Source: an uncultured Clostridia bacterium (GTDB lineage Bacteria; Bacillota; Clostridia; Oscillospirales; Ruminococcaceae). Taken from it: DNA of 42,139 nucleotides. Below, in pieces: positions 32,064-40,958 of this stretch. The position numbers and the translations under genes are program-made. Positions within the stretch are counted from its first letter, which is position 1. Each line of letters opens with the position of its first letter. Where the stretch lies: assembly GCA_947625375.1 (NCBI GenBank), contig CANQOC010000019.1:1-42139 (forward strand), read 5' to 3'. Below the pieces are notes generated by a model. It did no database searches. It was not told the origin of the DNA and saw only the letters and a program-made list of their open reading frames with translations.

Positions 32064-33350
32064 CTATATCTCGCATTGCCGTGACACCGCGAGCACCACG
32101 CCCATCTCGGCAAGCTGAATCAGAAGCGCCGTACCTCCCGAGCTGAAGAACGGGAGCGAAATACCCGTGTTCGGGAAGGCGTTGCAGGCGACGCCGATGT
32201 TCAGAAGCGCCTGTATCCCTATCTGGAACGTAATCCCCGCGACAACAAGCATCCCGAACTTGTCGGGCGCCTTTCTCGCAATATAGAACCCGCGGTAGAT
32301 GAGCAGTCCGAAGAGGATTAAAACGACAAGTCCGCCGAGATAGCCGAGCTCTTCGACGATGACCGAGATGATAAAGTCGTTCTGCGACTCCGGCAGCCAG
32401 TTGTACTTTTGCTTCGACTCTCCGAACCCGAGTCCGAACCAGCCTCCCGAGCCGATTGCGATAAGCGACTGCGCGGTCTGCCAGTTTTCGTCGGTGATTT
32501 CACCGCTGTCCGCCGACGACATTCCCGAGAACCTGTCGAGGACATAGCTGAGATTGATGATTCCGAGCGCCGAAAAGAGTATCGCAAACGCAAGTCCGAC
32601 CGCCACAAGCGCCAGTCCGAGCTTTATAAGGTCCTTAATCGGAACGTCGCCGATAAGAAGCACCATAAACCCGATTGCCGCCATCAGAATAAGTCCGGAC
32701 ATATGCCGCTGTAAAACCATGTTCCCGCAGACGACCGCGAATATGAATCCGTAGCGCAGGAGCTCTTTTCTCCCGAGCTCCCTCTTCTGCGACTTCGTGA
32801 CAAGATACGCGAGCAGGACAATCAGTATCGGCTTCATCAGCTCCGACGGCTGAATCGAAAGTCCGCCGCCCTCGGGCGAGCCTCCGAGCGTCAGCCAGCG
32901 CCTTGCTCCCGCGACCTCGTCGCCGAAGAGCGATGTAAAGGACAAAAGTCCGAGTCCGCCGACAAACCCGAGAAAGACTATCTTCGAGTTCATCAGAATG
33001 TGATAGTCAAAAAACGATATGAATATCATCATTATGACCCCGGCGACGGCGGCAATCCCCTGTGTCCTGACATACATATAGCCGTCGTGCGCCGGCGAGG
33101 ACAGTCCCGCGATATAGCTCGCCGAAAACATCATGACTATCCCGTACACCAACAGCACGATGACCACCGCGAAAAAGACCATGTCGAGGTTTCCGTCGTA
33201 AATCCGAAGACCCGGCTCCTTCGTCCTGCGGCGCTTCTGCTCCTTCTGCTGCTTAACAGACCGCCTCTGTGCCGGAGCCGCTTTTACGGGGCCCTGTGCC
33301 GGCACCTCGTCGCCATGGCTCAGTATATAGTTGATTCTTCTTTCCGCCAT
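32064..33350 (-). CDS. ftsW: SEDS peptidoglycan glycosyltransferase, FtsW/SpoVE type
   Basis: This 428-residue polytopic membrane protein of the SEDS family polymerises lipid II together with a class B PBP. A basic cytoplasmic N-terminus (1-55, rich in Lys, Arg and Gln) precedes about ten membrane helices. The large outer loop has WLTLGG near residue 145 and QPSELMKP, a SEDS signature containing the catalytic-site surroundings. NWLPESQNDFIISVIVEELG and the final PNTGISLPFFSSGGTALL are conserved in FtsW/RodA/SpoVE. GGAGG lies six bases before the ATG. It sits between mraY and murG, next to its expected PBP partner three genes away. Whether it acts in vegetative division, sporulation or both cannot be told. 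Confidence 0.95.
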   Translation of the reverse strand: MAERRINYILSHGDEVPAQGPVKAAPAQRRSVKQQKEQKRRRTKEPGLRIYDGNLDMVFFAVVIVLLVYGIVMMFSASYIAGLSSPAHDGYMYVRTQGIAAVAGVIMMIFISFFDYHILMNSKIVFLGFVGGLGLLSFTSLFGDEVAGARRWLTLGGSPEGGGLSIQPSELMKPILIVLLAYLVTKSQKRELGRKELLRYGFIFAVVCGNMVLQRHMSGLILMAAIGFMVLLIGDVPIKDLIKLGLALVAVGLAFAILFSALGIINLSYVLDRFSGMSSADSGEITDENWQTAQSLIAIGSGGWFGLGFGESKQKYNWLPESQNDFIISVIVEELGYLGGLVVLILFGLLIYRGFYIARKAPDKFGMLVVAGITFQIGIQALLNIGVACNAFPNTGISLPFFSSGGTALLIQLAEMGVVLAVSRQCEI

Positions 33351-33374
33351 GGAAAACCTCCGTTCGCCGACGTT

Positions 33375-34388
33375 TTATTTTGTGTATATGACCGTCGCCA
33401 GAATCCCGAGGAACCCCGCGACAAGGGTTATTCCCGAAAATACGAATACGATTTTATATTCGCTCCAGCCCGAAAGCTCGAAGTGATGGTGAATCGGCGC
33501 CATCTTAAAGACCCTCTTGTGCCTGAGCTTATAGCTCCCGATTTGTATAACGTCGCTCATCGCTTCGATGAGATAGATTATCCCGACGAGCGGTATCAAA
33601 AGCTCAAGCTTGCTCGCCATTCCGAGCGCGACGACGCACCCGCCGAGGAACATCGACCCGGTGTCCCCCATGAACACCTTCGCCGGGTGAAGGTTCCAGA
33701 CCAGAAATCCGAGGCACCCTCCCGCAAGAGCGGTCGCGAACGCCGAATACTCCCAGTTGCCGAGCAGCACAAAAATTATCGTGAACGCCGCGGCATAGAC
33801 AAGCGTCACCGAGCCGCAGAGTCCGTCGACGCCGTCGGTGAGGTTGACCGCGTTGACAAACCCATAGATTGCGACCGCCATAATCACATAATAGAACCAC
33901 CCGAAGTCGACCTCGCCCAAAAACGGGATAACGACCGACGTCGTGTTGCCTAAAAGATGGAGCACAAAGAGATATCCCGCAACGACGACAGCCTGACAAA
34001 TGCTCTTTGCCTTGGCGTCGAAGCCCTTGTTGCGCTTCTTGACGACCTTTATATAGTCGTCCGCAAACCCGATTGCCATAAAGAGAAGCGCCGCGCCGAG
34101 TCCCGAGATAAGCTTATAAAACGCGTTTTCGGGGGCATCAATCATGTGCGCCCCGCGGTATGACGATATGATAAAATACGCGATAAGGCTTGCCGCGACC
34201 GTCGCCGCCGCAAACATAAACCCGCCCATAAGCGGCGTTCCCTCTTTGTCCTTCTGCCACCTCGGACCGATGTCGAGGATATGCGCCCCGACCTTAAGCT
34301 TTTTGAGATACGGTATGATGATATATCCGAGTCCCGCCGAAAGCGCCGTCGAGACAGCGGCGGTGATAAGGTTTATCCAAAACGGCAT
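33375..34388 (-). CDS. mraY: Phospho-N-acetylmuramoyl-pentapeptide transferase
   Basis: This 337-residue membrane enzyme joins UDP-MurNAc-pentapeptide to undecaprenyl phosphate, giving lipid I. About ten membrane helices are predicted. Conserved cytoplasmic motifs are GTPLMGG, GFADDYIKVVKKRNKG with the Asp-Asp pair, NLTDGVDGL with the catalytic Asp, MGDTGSMFLGG and the PIHHHFELSGWSE histidine triplet near the C-terminus. It lies 21 bases after murE and 24 bases before ftsW on the same strand. In many Firmicutes murF stands before mraY and murD after it; neither is present here. Confidence 0.98.
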   Translation of the reverse strand: MPFWINLITAAVSTALSAGLGYIIIPYLKKLKVGAHILDIGPRWQKDKEGTPLMGGFMFAAATVAASLIAYFIISSYRGAHMIDAPENAFYKLISGLGAALLFMAIGFADDYIKVVKKRNKGFDAKAKSICQAVVVAGYLFVLHLLGNTTSVVIPFLGEVDFGWFYYVIMAVAIYGFVNAVNLTDGVDGLCGSVTLVYAAAFTIIFVLLGNWEYSAFATALAGGCLGFLVWNLHPAKVFMGDTGSMFLGGCVVALGMASKLELLIPLVGIIYLIEAMSDVIQIGSYKLRHKRVFKMAPIHHHFELSGWSEYKIVFVFSGITLVAGFLGILATVIYTK

Positions 34389-34409
34389 AGCTCTTTTAAC
34401 CTTTCCCTT

Positions 34410-35843
34410 TTATTCAAGACTGTCCAGCGCCTCTTTAACGACCTCTCGCTCGTCAAAGTGAATCTTTCCGTCTTTAAGAATCTGATAGTCCTCGTGACCC
34501 TTCCCCGCGAGCACAAGCGTATCCTTCGGCATGGCGTTCTTTATCGCCCAGAAGATAGCCTCGCGGCGGTTGTCGATTTCAACGTATTCGGCATTTGTGC
34601 CGCTCAGTCCCGCGATAATCTGTGTGATGATTTCGTGCGGGTCCTCGCTCCTCGGATTGTCCGACGTCACGATAAGAAGGTCGGCATATTTCGCCGCCGA
34701 GCGCGCCATAATCGGGCGCTTTATCGGGTCGCGGTCGCCGCCGCAGCCGAAAAGGCATACGACCCTCCCGTCGGCACATTCCTTGACGCTCGAAAGAATG
34801 TTTTCAAGGGCGTCCGGTGTATGCGCATAGTCGAGTATAACGGTGAAGTCCCGCCCGGTCGGCACGACCTCGCACCGCCCCCTGACCCCGCCGATGTCCT
34901 TTATAAGCGGAGTCGTCCTCTCGGGGCCGTATCCGAGCATCTCGAGCGCCGCAATCGCGCAAAGCGTGTTCGATACGTTATATCCCCCCGGGAGCTTTAT
35001 TTCGGTGCGATACGCCCTCTGCCCCGAGCAGTACCAATAAATCGAGCCGTGAGGTCTTAAGCATACCGCGTCGGCATAATAGTCCGCCTCGCCCTTGACC
35101 GAAAAGCTCTTTTTTTCGCATTTTATCTCGGACAAAAGCCGCTTTCCGCTCTCGTCGTCGATGTTAATCAGCGCCGATTTGCACTGTTCAAAGAGCTTCC
35201 TCTTCGCAAGATAATAGTTCTCCATCGTCCCGTGGAAGTCGAGGTGGTCCTGCGTCAGATTAGTGAACGCCGCAAGCTCGAATTCAATCCCGACGAGCCT
35301 TTTAAGGTCAAGTCCCTGCGACGTCGCCTCCATCACGCACCAGTCGCACCCCGCGTCGGCCATCCGCCTTAAAAGCGAATAGAATTCGTCCGGCTCGGGG
35401 GTCGAGCGCTCGGCGTGAAGGACCTCGTCCCCGATTTCGTTGCAGCAGGTACCGATGAGTCCGACCTTGTGCCCAAACGCCGTCAGCAGCTTTTTTATCA
35501 CCGTTGTGACCGTCGTCTTTCCGTTCGTCCCGGTGACGCCTATCATCTTAAGGCTCTTCTGCGGATTGCCGTACCAATTCGCCCAAATCCGCGAGAGCGC
35601 CTCCCTTGTGTCCTCAACGACGGCCTGGTTCTCAATCCCGCAGTCGCGCTGGGTCACGAAAAACGACACGCCCTTTTCCACCAGCTCGGGAATCGCGCTG
35701 TGTGCGTCAAAGTTCTTTCCGACCAAGCACACAAAAACGCTCCCCGCGCCCATTTCCTTCCGCGAATCCGAATATATTCCGGTTATGTCGATGTCTTCGA
35801 GCGGAGTTTTCGCAACCCCCCGAAGCAGTTCTCCAAGCTTCAT
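34410..35843 (-). CDS. murE: UDP-N-acetylmuramoyl-tripeptide synthetase (meso-diaminopimelate type)
   Basis: This 477-residue Mur ligase adds the third residue to UDP-MurNAc-L-Ala-D-Glu using ATP. The N-terminal substrate domain has GIYSDSRKEMGAGSVFVC. The ATP loop is GVTGTNGKTTVTT (about 113-125). The central domain contains TNLTQDHLDFHGTMENY and YYLAKRKLF with the lysine that is carbamylated in this family. The C-terminal domain has VLDYAHTPDALE, FGCGGDRDPIKRP and SDNPRSEDP (about 390). DNPR is the signature of enzymes that select meso-diaminopimelate rather than lysine, so the cell wall is probably DAP-type. It lies 21 bases after the PBP gene. Confidence 0.97.
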   Translation of the reverse strand: MKLGELLRGVAKTPLEDIDITGIYSDSRKEMGAGSVFVCLVGKNFDAHSAIPELVEKGVSFFVTQRDCGIENQAVVEDTREALSRIWANWYGNPQKSLKMIGVTGTNGKTTVTTVIKKLLTAFGHKVGLIGTCCNEIGDEVLHAERSTPEPDEFYSLLRRMADAGCDWCVMEATSQGLDLKRLVGIEFELAAFTNLTQDHLDFHGTMENYYLAKRKLFEQCKSALINIDDESGKRLLSEIKCEKKSFSVKGEADYYADAVCLRPHGSIYWYCSGQRAYRTEIKLPGGYNVSNTLCAIAALEMLGYGPERTTPLIKDIGGVRGRCEVVPTGRDFTVILDYAHTPDALENILSSVKECADGRVVCLFGCGGDRDPIKRPIMARSAAKYADLLIVTSDNPRSEDPHEIITQIIAGLSGTNAEYVEIDNRREAIFWAIKNAMPKDTLVLAGKGHEDYQILKDGKIHFDEREVVKEALDSLE

Positions 35844-35864
35844 AAGTCTCTCCCTCCGCCGGGG

Positions 35865-38141
35865 TCAACCCGTTTCGTCGTTGACGATAAAGTATGTCTC
35901 GATAATCGTTCCGACCTCGACGTATTCTTCTTTATAGTTCATTACCCCCGAGCATGTCGCTCCCGACTTCCGGGCGGCGCCTCCGAGCGGCTTAAGGTTA
36001 AGTCCGAGGCTCGCAAGCTTCTTGTTCGCATATTCAAGCGTCTTTCCCGTAAGGTCCGGAACATATACATACTCCGGCTCGGTGTCGTCCTCGGTATAGA
36101 GCACGACCTTGCAGCCCTTCGGCATCGAGTTTCCGGTCGACGGAACCTGCCGTACGACCTTTTCGCCGTCTCCGACAACGTCATATTCGAGACCGAGCGC
36201 CGAAAGGGTTTCCTTCGCCGAGTCGACCTTCGCGTTGATGACGTCCGGGACGTTCACGTCGAGCGTCTCAAGGTCTTCCTCGCTGTATTCGGCATAATAC
36301 CCGAGATAGGGCAGAATCTCCTGGAACACCTCGGACACAACCGGCGCCGCGACCGCCGAGCCGTAATATCTTCCGGCGCTCGGCTGGTCAATCATGACGA
36401 GCATGATGATTTCGGGGTCCTCTGCGGGATAGAACGCGCAGTATGATGAAACATAGAGCGAGTCGCCGCCCTTAAGGTCGAGCTTCTGCGACGTTCCCGA
36501 CTTTCCGCCGATGTTATACCCTTGGATATATACGTTCGAGCCTTGGTTCATCGTGACGACCGTTTCGAGCGTGTCGCGCATAATCGACGAGGTGTCCTCG
36601 GATATGACCTGACGCTTGATTGTCGGCTCAAACTGCTTTACAATGTTTCCGTCGGCGTCGACAATCTTGTTGACGACATAGGGCGTCACAAGATATCCGC
36701 CGTTCACCACCGCGGCATACGCCGTTATCATCTGGAGCGGGGTAATCTTGTTCGCCTGACCGAACGAGCTTGTCGCAAGGTCGAGCGTCGTCATTCTCGA
36801 ATAAGGGACATAGATGCTGTCCGTCTCGGCGGGAAGGTCGATTCCCGTCTTCTCGGTGAGTCCGAATGCCTTGAAGTAGTCGGTAAACGCCTTTGCGCCG
36901 AGCTTCTGTCCGATTGCGATAAACGCCGGGTTGCAGGAGTTGGTCATCGCCTGAACGAAATTTTGTGTCCCGTGACCTCCGGACGAGGTCCAGCAGTGTA
37001 TCGGCGGGACGCCCTTGACGACCGTCACCGACCCGTTGCAGTAAAACGTATCCGTGAGCGGGGAAATCGCCCTCTCCTCGAGCGCCGCCGACCCGGTCAC
37101 GACCTTGAAGACCGACCCGGGGTAATAGAGCGACGAAATCGCCTTGTTTGTCCACTGAAGGTTCCAGGCGTTCGAGCGCGCCTCAAGATAGGCGTCCTCC
37201 CCCTGTTCGGTAAGGATTCCCGCCAAAAGCTCCGCCTGATTCACGTCGTAAATCTCGGTCGGATTGTTGAGGTCATAGTCCGGCTCGGTCGCCATCGCAA
37301 GGATTTTTCCGGTCTTCGCCTCCATCACTATTGCACAACCCTTTTCCTTCGCCCTGTTCGACTCGACCCCTGCCTTAAGCGCCTTCTCGGTGTAATACTG
37401 TATCGTCGTGTCGATGTTGGTATAAATCGAGTCGCCGTCCTGCGCGTCATAGCTCTGCTTGTATCTGTACTGAATCTCTCTGCCGTATGCGTCAATCGCG
37501 GTGATAATCTTTCCGTCGACGCCGGTAAGATAGTCGTCATAATAGCTTTCGAGGCCGTAAATCCCGTATCCGTCATAGTGAAGATGACCGATGACGTTCG
37601 CCGCGAGGTCGTTGTTGGGATAATACCTCTTCGCCGTCGGCGCCGCGCCGACCGAAATAATTCCGAGGTCGGTCAGCGGTGTCATAATCGCCTCGGCGGT
37701 AATCTTGTCGACGTCCCTCGCGATAACCTGATACCTGTTGTTCTTATAAAGCTTCTCCCTTACCTCCGAGTCGGTCACCGGAAGATTCGAGGTGAGCGCG
37801 TTGATAATCTCTCTTTCATAGTCGACCCTCTCCTCGGGAAGAAGATCCTCGTTCTCGTTCTGCTCCCTGACCTGGCTCTGGAAGGTCAGCGGGTCGACGT
37901 AGACGGTGTACACCGTAACGCTCTGCGCGAGCACCTGTCCGTTAGAGTCATAAATCGTACCCCTGTTCGCGGCGACGGTCATCGTCTTGAACTGCTGGCT
38001 GTTCGCCATCGCCTGATACTTCCCGCTTTCGCGCACCGCGACCTTATACATTACGGCGCATATATACGCCATAACGAGCGCCATCACCAAAAGGACAAAG
38101 CCGTAAAGCTTTGCCTTCATCGAAGACGTCGGTTTTTCCAT
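35865..38141 (-). CDS. Class B penicillin-binding protein with PASTA domains (FtsI/SpoVD type)
   Basis: This 758-residue transpeptidase crosslinks septal peptidoglycan. A membrane anchor lies near residues 11-32. A PBP dimerisation domain follows, beginning NRGTIYDSNGQVLA. The transpeptidase domain has the active-site SVFK in YYPGSVFKVVTG (about residue 341), the SCN motif in MTNSCNPAF (about 400) and KSGTSQK (about 545). Two PASTA repeats fill the C-terminus (from about 630): VPDVINAKVDSAKETLSALGL and VPDLTGKTLEYANKKLASLGL. The ATG at 38141 follows AGGGGTG; a GTG four codons upstream is also possible. PASTA repeats together with dcw position resemble SpoVD or pneumococcal PBP2x; the exact role (vegetative or spore septum) is open. 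A 144-base gap separates it from ftsL. Confidence 0.95.
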   Translation of the reverse strand: MEKPTSSMKAKLYGFVLLVMALVMAYICAVMYKVAVRESGKYQAMANSQQFKTMTVAANRGTIYDSNGQVLAQSVTVYTVYVDPLTFQSQVREQNENEDLLPEERVDYEREIINALTSNLPVTDSEVREKLYKNNRYQVIARDVDKITAEAIMTPLTDLGIISVGAAPTAKRYYPNNDLAANVIGHLHYDGYGIYGLESYYDDYLTGVDGKIITAIDAYGREIQYRYKQSYDAQDGDSIYTNIDTTIQYYTEKALKAGVESNRAKEKGCAIVMEAKTGKILAMATEPDYDLNNPTEIYDVNQAELLAGILTEQGEDAYLEARSNAWNLQWTNKAISSLYYPGSVFKVVTGSAALEERAISPLTDTFYCNGSVTVVKGVPPIHCWTSSGGHGTQNFVQAMTNSCNPAFIAIGQKLGAKAFTDYFKAFGLTEKTGIDLPAETDSIYVPYSRMTTLDLATSSFGQANKITPLQMITAYAAVVNGGYLVTPYVVNKIVDADGNIVKQFEPTIKRQVISEDTSSIMRDTLETVVTMNQGSNVYIQGYNIGGKSGTSQKLDLKGGDSLYVSSYCAFYPAEDPEIIMLVMIDQPSAGRYYGSAVAAPVVSEVFQEILPYLGYYAEYSEEDLETLDVNVPDVINAKVDSAKETLSALGLEYDVVGDGEKVVRQVPSTGNSMPKGCKVVLYTEDDTEPEYVYVPDLTGKTLEYANKKLASLGLNLKPLGGAARKSGATCSGVMNYKEEYVEVGTIIETYFIVNDETG

Positions 38142-38285
38142 GCCGTTCACCACCCCTGTTTTTTCCGATTATAAACAAAAAGTCAAGCCCGCCCGCGCCG
38201 GTATATGCAAAGCTCAACTTTTTTACGTCCGTTATTATCTTATTAACCTTGTTCGCCGGATATGCGCGGGCAAGCACCCCGAAGC

Positions 38286-38777
38286 CTATGCCCCGATGTG
38301 CTCCCGTATCGCGTTGATGAAGTTTCTTATTCTGACGAAGATGTTCTTGTTCTCCGCCTCGACCTTTTCGATGACCGAATCGCCCGGAAGCTCGACATAT
38401 TCAATCTGCGCCTTATCGAGCTTTTTAAGTCCCAAGACATTTTCGGCATAGTCCTCGACGTTTTTGAGCGACGTCCTCGACTCATATTCCGCCGCGAGAG
38501 TGATGTTCTCGGTCTGAAGCGTCTTAAGCTCGCTCTCAAGGCTGCTGATTTCGCGGAAGAGGGAATTCGTCTCGACCTTGCCGTATAAAACCGCGCATAA
38601 AACGGCGAGGAATAAAAACGCCCTGAACGCAAACTTAAAGGCGCTCTCCTTCCTTGCCATCGGTATCGGGTTCTTGCGCATCTTAATGGCGTTCTGCTCC
38701 TGCTGCTGTGCAGGCTGCTGCTTCGTCTTCGGCTCATAAACCGAAAGGTCATAAGCAAGATTGCTGCGGTTCGCCAT
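38286..38777 (-). CDS. ftsL: FtsL-like septum formation protein
   Basis: This 163-residue protein has the FtsL build. A Gln/Lys-rich cytoplasmic N-terminus (1-46) is followed by a membrane helix (about 50-68) and a coiled coil (about 73-105, FREISSLESELKTLQTENITLAAEYES). It ends in a short domain with NVEDYAENVLGLKKLDKAQIEYVELP, the conserved FtsL/DivIC ending. It would link FtsQ/DivIB and DivIC to the septal synthase. The ATG at 38777 follows GGGAGGGAG; a start five codons upstream is less likely because it would precede that site. It lies 20 bases after rsmH. FtsL and DivIC are hard to tell apart by sequence; dcw position supports FtsL. Confidence 0.9.
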   Translation of the reverse strand: MANRSNLAYDLSVYEPKTKQQPAQQQEQNAIKMRKNPIPMARKESAFKFAFRAFLFLAVLCAVLYGKVETNSLFREISSLESELKTLQTENITLAAEYESRTSLKNVEDYAENVLGLKKLDKAQIEYVELPGDSVIEKVEAENKNIFVRIRNFINAIREHIGA

Positions 38778-38797
38778 TCTTCTCCCTCCCAAAAAGG

Positions 38798-39724
38798 TCA
38801 GTCCTTAATCTTCTCTATAATCCTGAGCTTCGCCGAACGCGAACGCGGGTTATCCCTCTGTTCCTCCTCCGACGGCTCAATCGGCTTTTTGTTCACAAGC
38901 TGTCCCCTCGGCGTCTTCCCGCAAACGCAAACCGGAAATTCCGGCGGACAGGTGCACCCCTGACAGAATCCCGCGAAGCGCTGCTTCACCAATCTGTCCT
39001 CGAGCGAATGGAAGGTTATAATCACAAGCCGCCCGCCGACATTCAGAAGCTCAAATGCCTTGTCCAATGCTTCGGAGAGCGAGCCGAGCTCGTTGTTGAC
39101 CTCCATTCTTATCGCCTGAAACGTCTTCCGGCAGGGATTGCGGTCCCGTCGAGCCTTCTGCGGAACGGAGGATTTTATTATCTCCGCCAGCTCCGCAGTT
39201 GATTCGATGGGCTTTGATTCACGCAACTTTACTATATTGGAGGCAATGTTTTTGGCATATTTTTCTTCGCCGTATTCAAAGATAATCCGGCGAAGCTCCT
39301 CATAGGAGTATCCGTTGACGACGTCTCGCGCCGACATTCCCTCTTTGCTCATTCTCATGTCGAGGGGCGCGTCGTCGTGATAGGAAAATCCCCGCTCGCG
39401 GTTGTCAAGCTGATAGCTCGACACCCCGAGGTCGAGTAACATTCCGTCTATTTTTTCGATTCCGAGGCCATGTATGACCTTATCGGCTTCGCTGTAGTTA
39501 GACCGCACAAGCCTGACGTTCAGACCGCAGAGGCGCTCCCCGGCGGCCGCTATTGCGTCGGGGTCCCTGTCGATGGCGATAAGCCTTCCCGAGACCAGCC
39601 TGCGCGCTATTTCATATGAATGACCTCCGCCGCCGGCTGTTCCGTCGACATAGGTTCCGTCGGGTCTTATGTTAAGACCCTCTATACATTCGTCCAGAAG
39701 GACGGGTCTGTGTCTGAATTCCAT
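38798..39724 (-). CDS. rsmH: 16S rRNA (cytosine(1402)-N(4))-methyltransferase
   Basis: This 308-residue enzyme (also called MraW) methylates the exocyclic amine of C1402 in the decoding centre of 16S rRNA using S-adenosylmethionine. It begins FRHRPVLLDECIEGL. The SAM-binding motif is VDGTAGGGGHS. The LLDLGVSSYQLDNRERGFSYHDDAPLDMRM block, the NPCRKTFQAIRMEVNNEL segment and the final ITFHSLEDRLVKQ are all family marks. Its ATG shares one base with the mraZ stop codon (TAATG), so the two are coupled. It is the second gene of the dcw cluster. Confidence 0.98.
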   Translation of the reverse strand: MEFRHRPVLLDECIEGLNIRPDGTYVDGTAGGGGHSYEIARRLVSGRLIAIDRDPDAIAAAGERLCGLNVRLVRSNYSEADKVIHGLGIEKIDGMLLDLGVSSYQLDNRERGFSYHDDAPLDMRMSKEGMSARDVVNGYSYEELRRIIFEYGEEKYAKNIASNIVKLRESKPIESTAELAEIIKSSVPQKARRDRNPCRKTFQAIRMEVNNELGSLSEALDKAFELLNVGGRLVIITFHSLEDRLVKQRFAGFCQGCTCPPEFPVCVCGKTPRGQLVNKKPIEPSEEEQRDNPRSRSAKLRIIEKIKD

Positions 39725-40173
39725 TAAAGCTCAAGTGCTCCGAGAGCGCTGTAAAGCTCCTCGGGCGCAATCGACTGAGTGAACGCCTCATATGTCGCCT
39801 TGTCCCAGATTTCGGCGGTATCCATCGCCCCGACGACATAAACGTCCTTCATAAGCATCGCGTATTCGCGCAGCGCCTGCGGCACCAGAATCCGCCCGAG
39901 CTTATCCGCCTCGACGGGAATCGCGCCTTTAATGTAAATCTGTTTGAGGATTTCCTTGTCGCGCCCTTCCTTCATCGCGGATATCTTCATCATAAGCTCG
40001 TTCCACTTTTTTTCGGAATAGACGACAAGCCGCCGGTCGGCGCCTCGTGTGAGGATGAATCTGTCGCCGATGATGTCGCGGAAGCGCTGTGGAAAGCTCA
40101 TTCGCCCCTTAGAGTCGATGGTATACGGCAGCTCGCCGCTCATCATTAAGGAAATGCTATCCTTTTCGGCCAA
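39724..40173 (-). CDS. mraZ: Transcriptional regulator MraZ
   Basis: This is a DNA-binding protein of about 149 residues that heads the dcw cluster and, in species studied, represses its own operon. It has two SpoVT/AbrB-like beta domains. The first is marked by ELPYTIDSKGRMSFPQRFRD and the second by GAIPVEADKLGRILVPQALREYA. The best-supported start is the TTG at 40173, seven bases after GGAGGT. An ATG at 40188 contains that site within it, and an ATG pair near 40146 lacks a well-spaced one, so the exact start is uncertain. Its stop overlaps the rsmH start. A near-consensus promoter lies 72 bases upstream. Repeated TGGGN boxes, the usual MraZ operator, are not clearly present. Confidence 0.94.
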   Translation of the reverse strand: MAEKDSISLMMSGELPYTIDSKGRMSFPQRFRDIIGDRFILTRGADRRLVVYSEKKWNELMMKISAMKEGRDKEILKQIYIKGAIPVEADKLGRILVPQALREYAMLMKDVYVVGAMDTAEIWDKATYEAFTQSIAPEELYSALGALEL

Positions 40174-40244
40174 CAGATTCACCTCCATCCCCGTGTTGCG
40201 GAAAAATATCCGCAAAATTGCACTTATATCCACTTGATACCAGA

Positions 40245-40273
40245 ATTATACCACCGCGTCATAAAAATTGCAA
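40245..40273 (-). promoter_or_regulatory. Promoter of the dcw cluster
   Basis: On the minus strand TTGCAA (40268-40273) and TATAAT (40245-40250) are 17 bases apart. All eleven downstream genes run in the same direction with mostly short gaps, so this is probably the main promoter of the cluster. Confidence 0.85.
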
Positions 40274-40441
40274 TAGCTTTTCCCATAATTGAGAAAATGA
40301 AAAAGCGAAAATTTTTGCTCTCGATTTTGTTGATTTTGCACACAACCCCCGCCCATCTGCCCATTTTTGGGGACGAGGGAGGGGGAAGATGAGCGTTTGG
40401 CGCGCCTCAAGCTCATCGCTCCGTCATCTCTCTTCTATCTC

Positions 40442-40541
40442 TAATCTCCAACCTCTGCCCTCTGTTTTCTCGCTTCCGTCTTCTAAAGTTACGCGCTCGG
40501 CAGCCCCCGACAGATGACAGAAGGCAGAGGGGCAGATGTCA
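40442..40541. repeat. Facing heptamer arrays
   Basis: Six plus-strand heptamers (40442-40483, for example TAATCTC, CAACCTC, TGCCCTC) are followed after 29 bases by minus-strand units (40513-40541; plus-strand GATGACA, GAAGGCA, GATGTCA, with one eight-base unit). As at 27311-27377, two arrays face each other, here in the opposite order. The flanking stretch 40274-40441 holds a GATGAGC/GCTCATC inverted repeat and no gene. Confidence 0.65.
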
Positions 40542-40632
40542 AAGGCACACGAAGCCGCCTTGAACGGAGGTGCACAACTCCGCCGTCAGACGGCAATCCA
40601 AACTTTGACGATGCAGAACCCCCTCCCCTCGA

Positions 40633-40652
40633 GGGGGAGGGTCGGGGTGGGG
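40633..40652 (+). repeat. G-quadruplex-like motif, copy 1
   Basis: Four runs of three to five G separated by one or two bases follow a CCCCTC/GAGGGG palindrome. Similar motifs are at 40879-40899 and 41724-41744, with an eroded copy at 41263-41281. Confidence 0.7.
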
Positions 40653-40676
40653 TGACTAAAGACCAGCGAATACCTT

Positions 40677-40716
40677 TTATAAGGCATTTTAGCGTCTTAT
40701 AAGGCATTTTAGCGTC
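40677..40716. repeat. Perfect 20-bp tandem duplication
   Basis: A 20-base unit (TTATAAGGCATTTTAGCGTC) occurs twice head to tail without a mismatch, so the duplication is recent. Confidence 0.9.
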
Positions 40717-40722
40717 GCACTG

Positions 40723-40835
40723 CCCCGGGCGCAGCCGGCGCGCTCCGCGCGCAAACGAAAGAAGCAGAAAAACCCGCAAGCGGTTTTCCTGCTCTTTTCG
40801 TTCAGGTCGACCTTCGGTCGACCGCGGCTGCGCCC
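40723..40835. repeat. Nested palindrome with inner hairpin, copy 1
   Basis: Outer arms GGGCGCAGCCG (40727-40737) and CGGCTGCGCCC (40825-40835) are perfect complements. Inside are GCGCG/CGCGC, a long hairpin spanning about 40754-40802, and two GGTCGACC sites separated by TTC (40805-40823). The right flank CTCATAGGA is shared with copy 2. Confidence 0.75.
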
Positions 40836-40878
40836 TCATAGGAACTAAAGCCGTAGTGATTGCACACCCCTCCCCGTC

Positions 40879-40899
40879 GGGGAGGGGCAGGGGTAGGGG
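40879..40899 (+). repeat. G-quadruplex-like motif, copy 2
   Basis: Four runs of exactly four G separated by one or two bases (A, CA, TA). The first two runs also pair with CCCCTCCCC at 40867-40875, so hairpin and quadruplex would compete. Confidence 0.75.
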
Positions 40900-40909
40900 A
40901 ACAGGCGTA

Positions 40910-40958
40910 ATCACGTCACCGTTAAGGTGACGTGATGAGCCGTCCGCCGCAGGCGGAC
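40910..40958. repeat. Two adjacent perfect hairpins
   Basis: ATCACGTCACC and GGTGACGTGAT pair around GTTAA (40910-40936). GTCCGCC and GGCGGAC pair around GCA (40942-40958). Neither is followed by a T-run. Confidence 0.75.

Noticed and set aside
36522..38174. Plus-strand open frame of 550 codons
   Set aside because: It lies antisense to the class B PBP gene, is very rich in Arg, Val and Leu as expected from reading a GC-rich gene backwards, and has no ribosome binding site. Similar shadows at 15776-16969 and 23550-24815 were rejected for the same reason.
40281..40363. MraZ operator (TGGGN boxes) upstream of mraZ
   Set aside because: On the minus strand there is one TGGGA (40281-40285) and two TGGGC copies eight bases apart (40351-40363), but the latter are about 80 bases upstream of the -35 box and not in the usual tandem 10-base spacing over the promoter.
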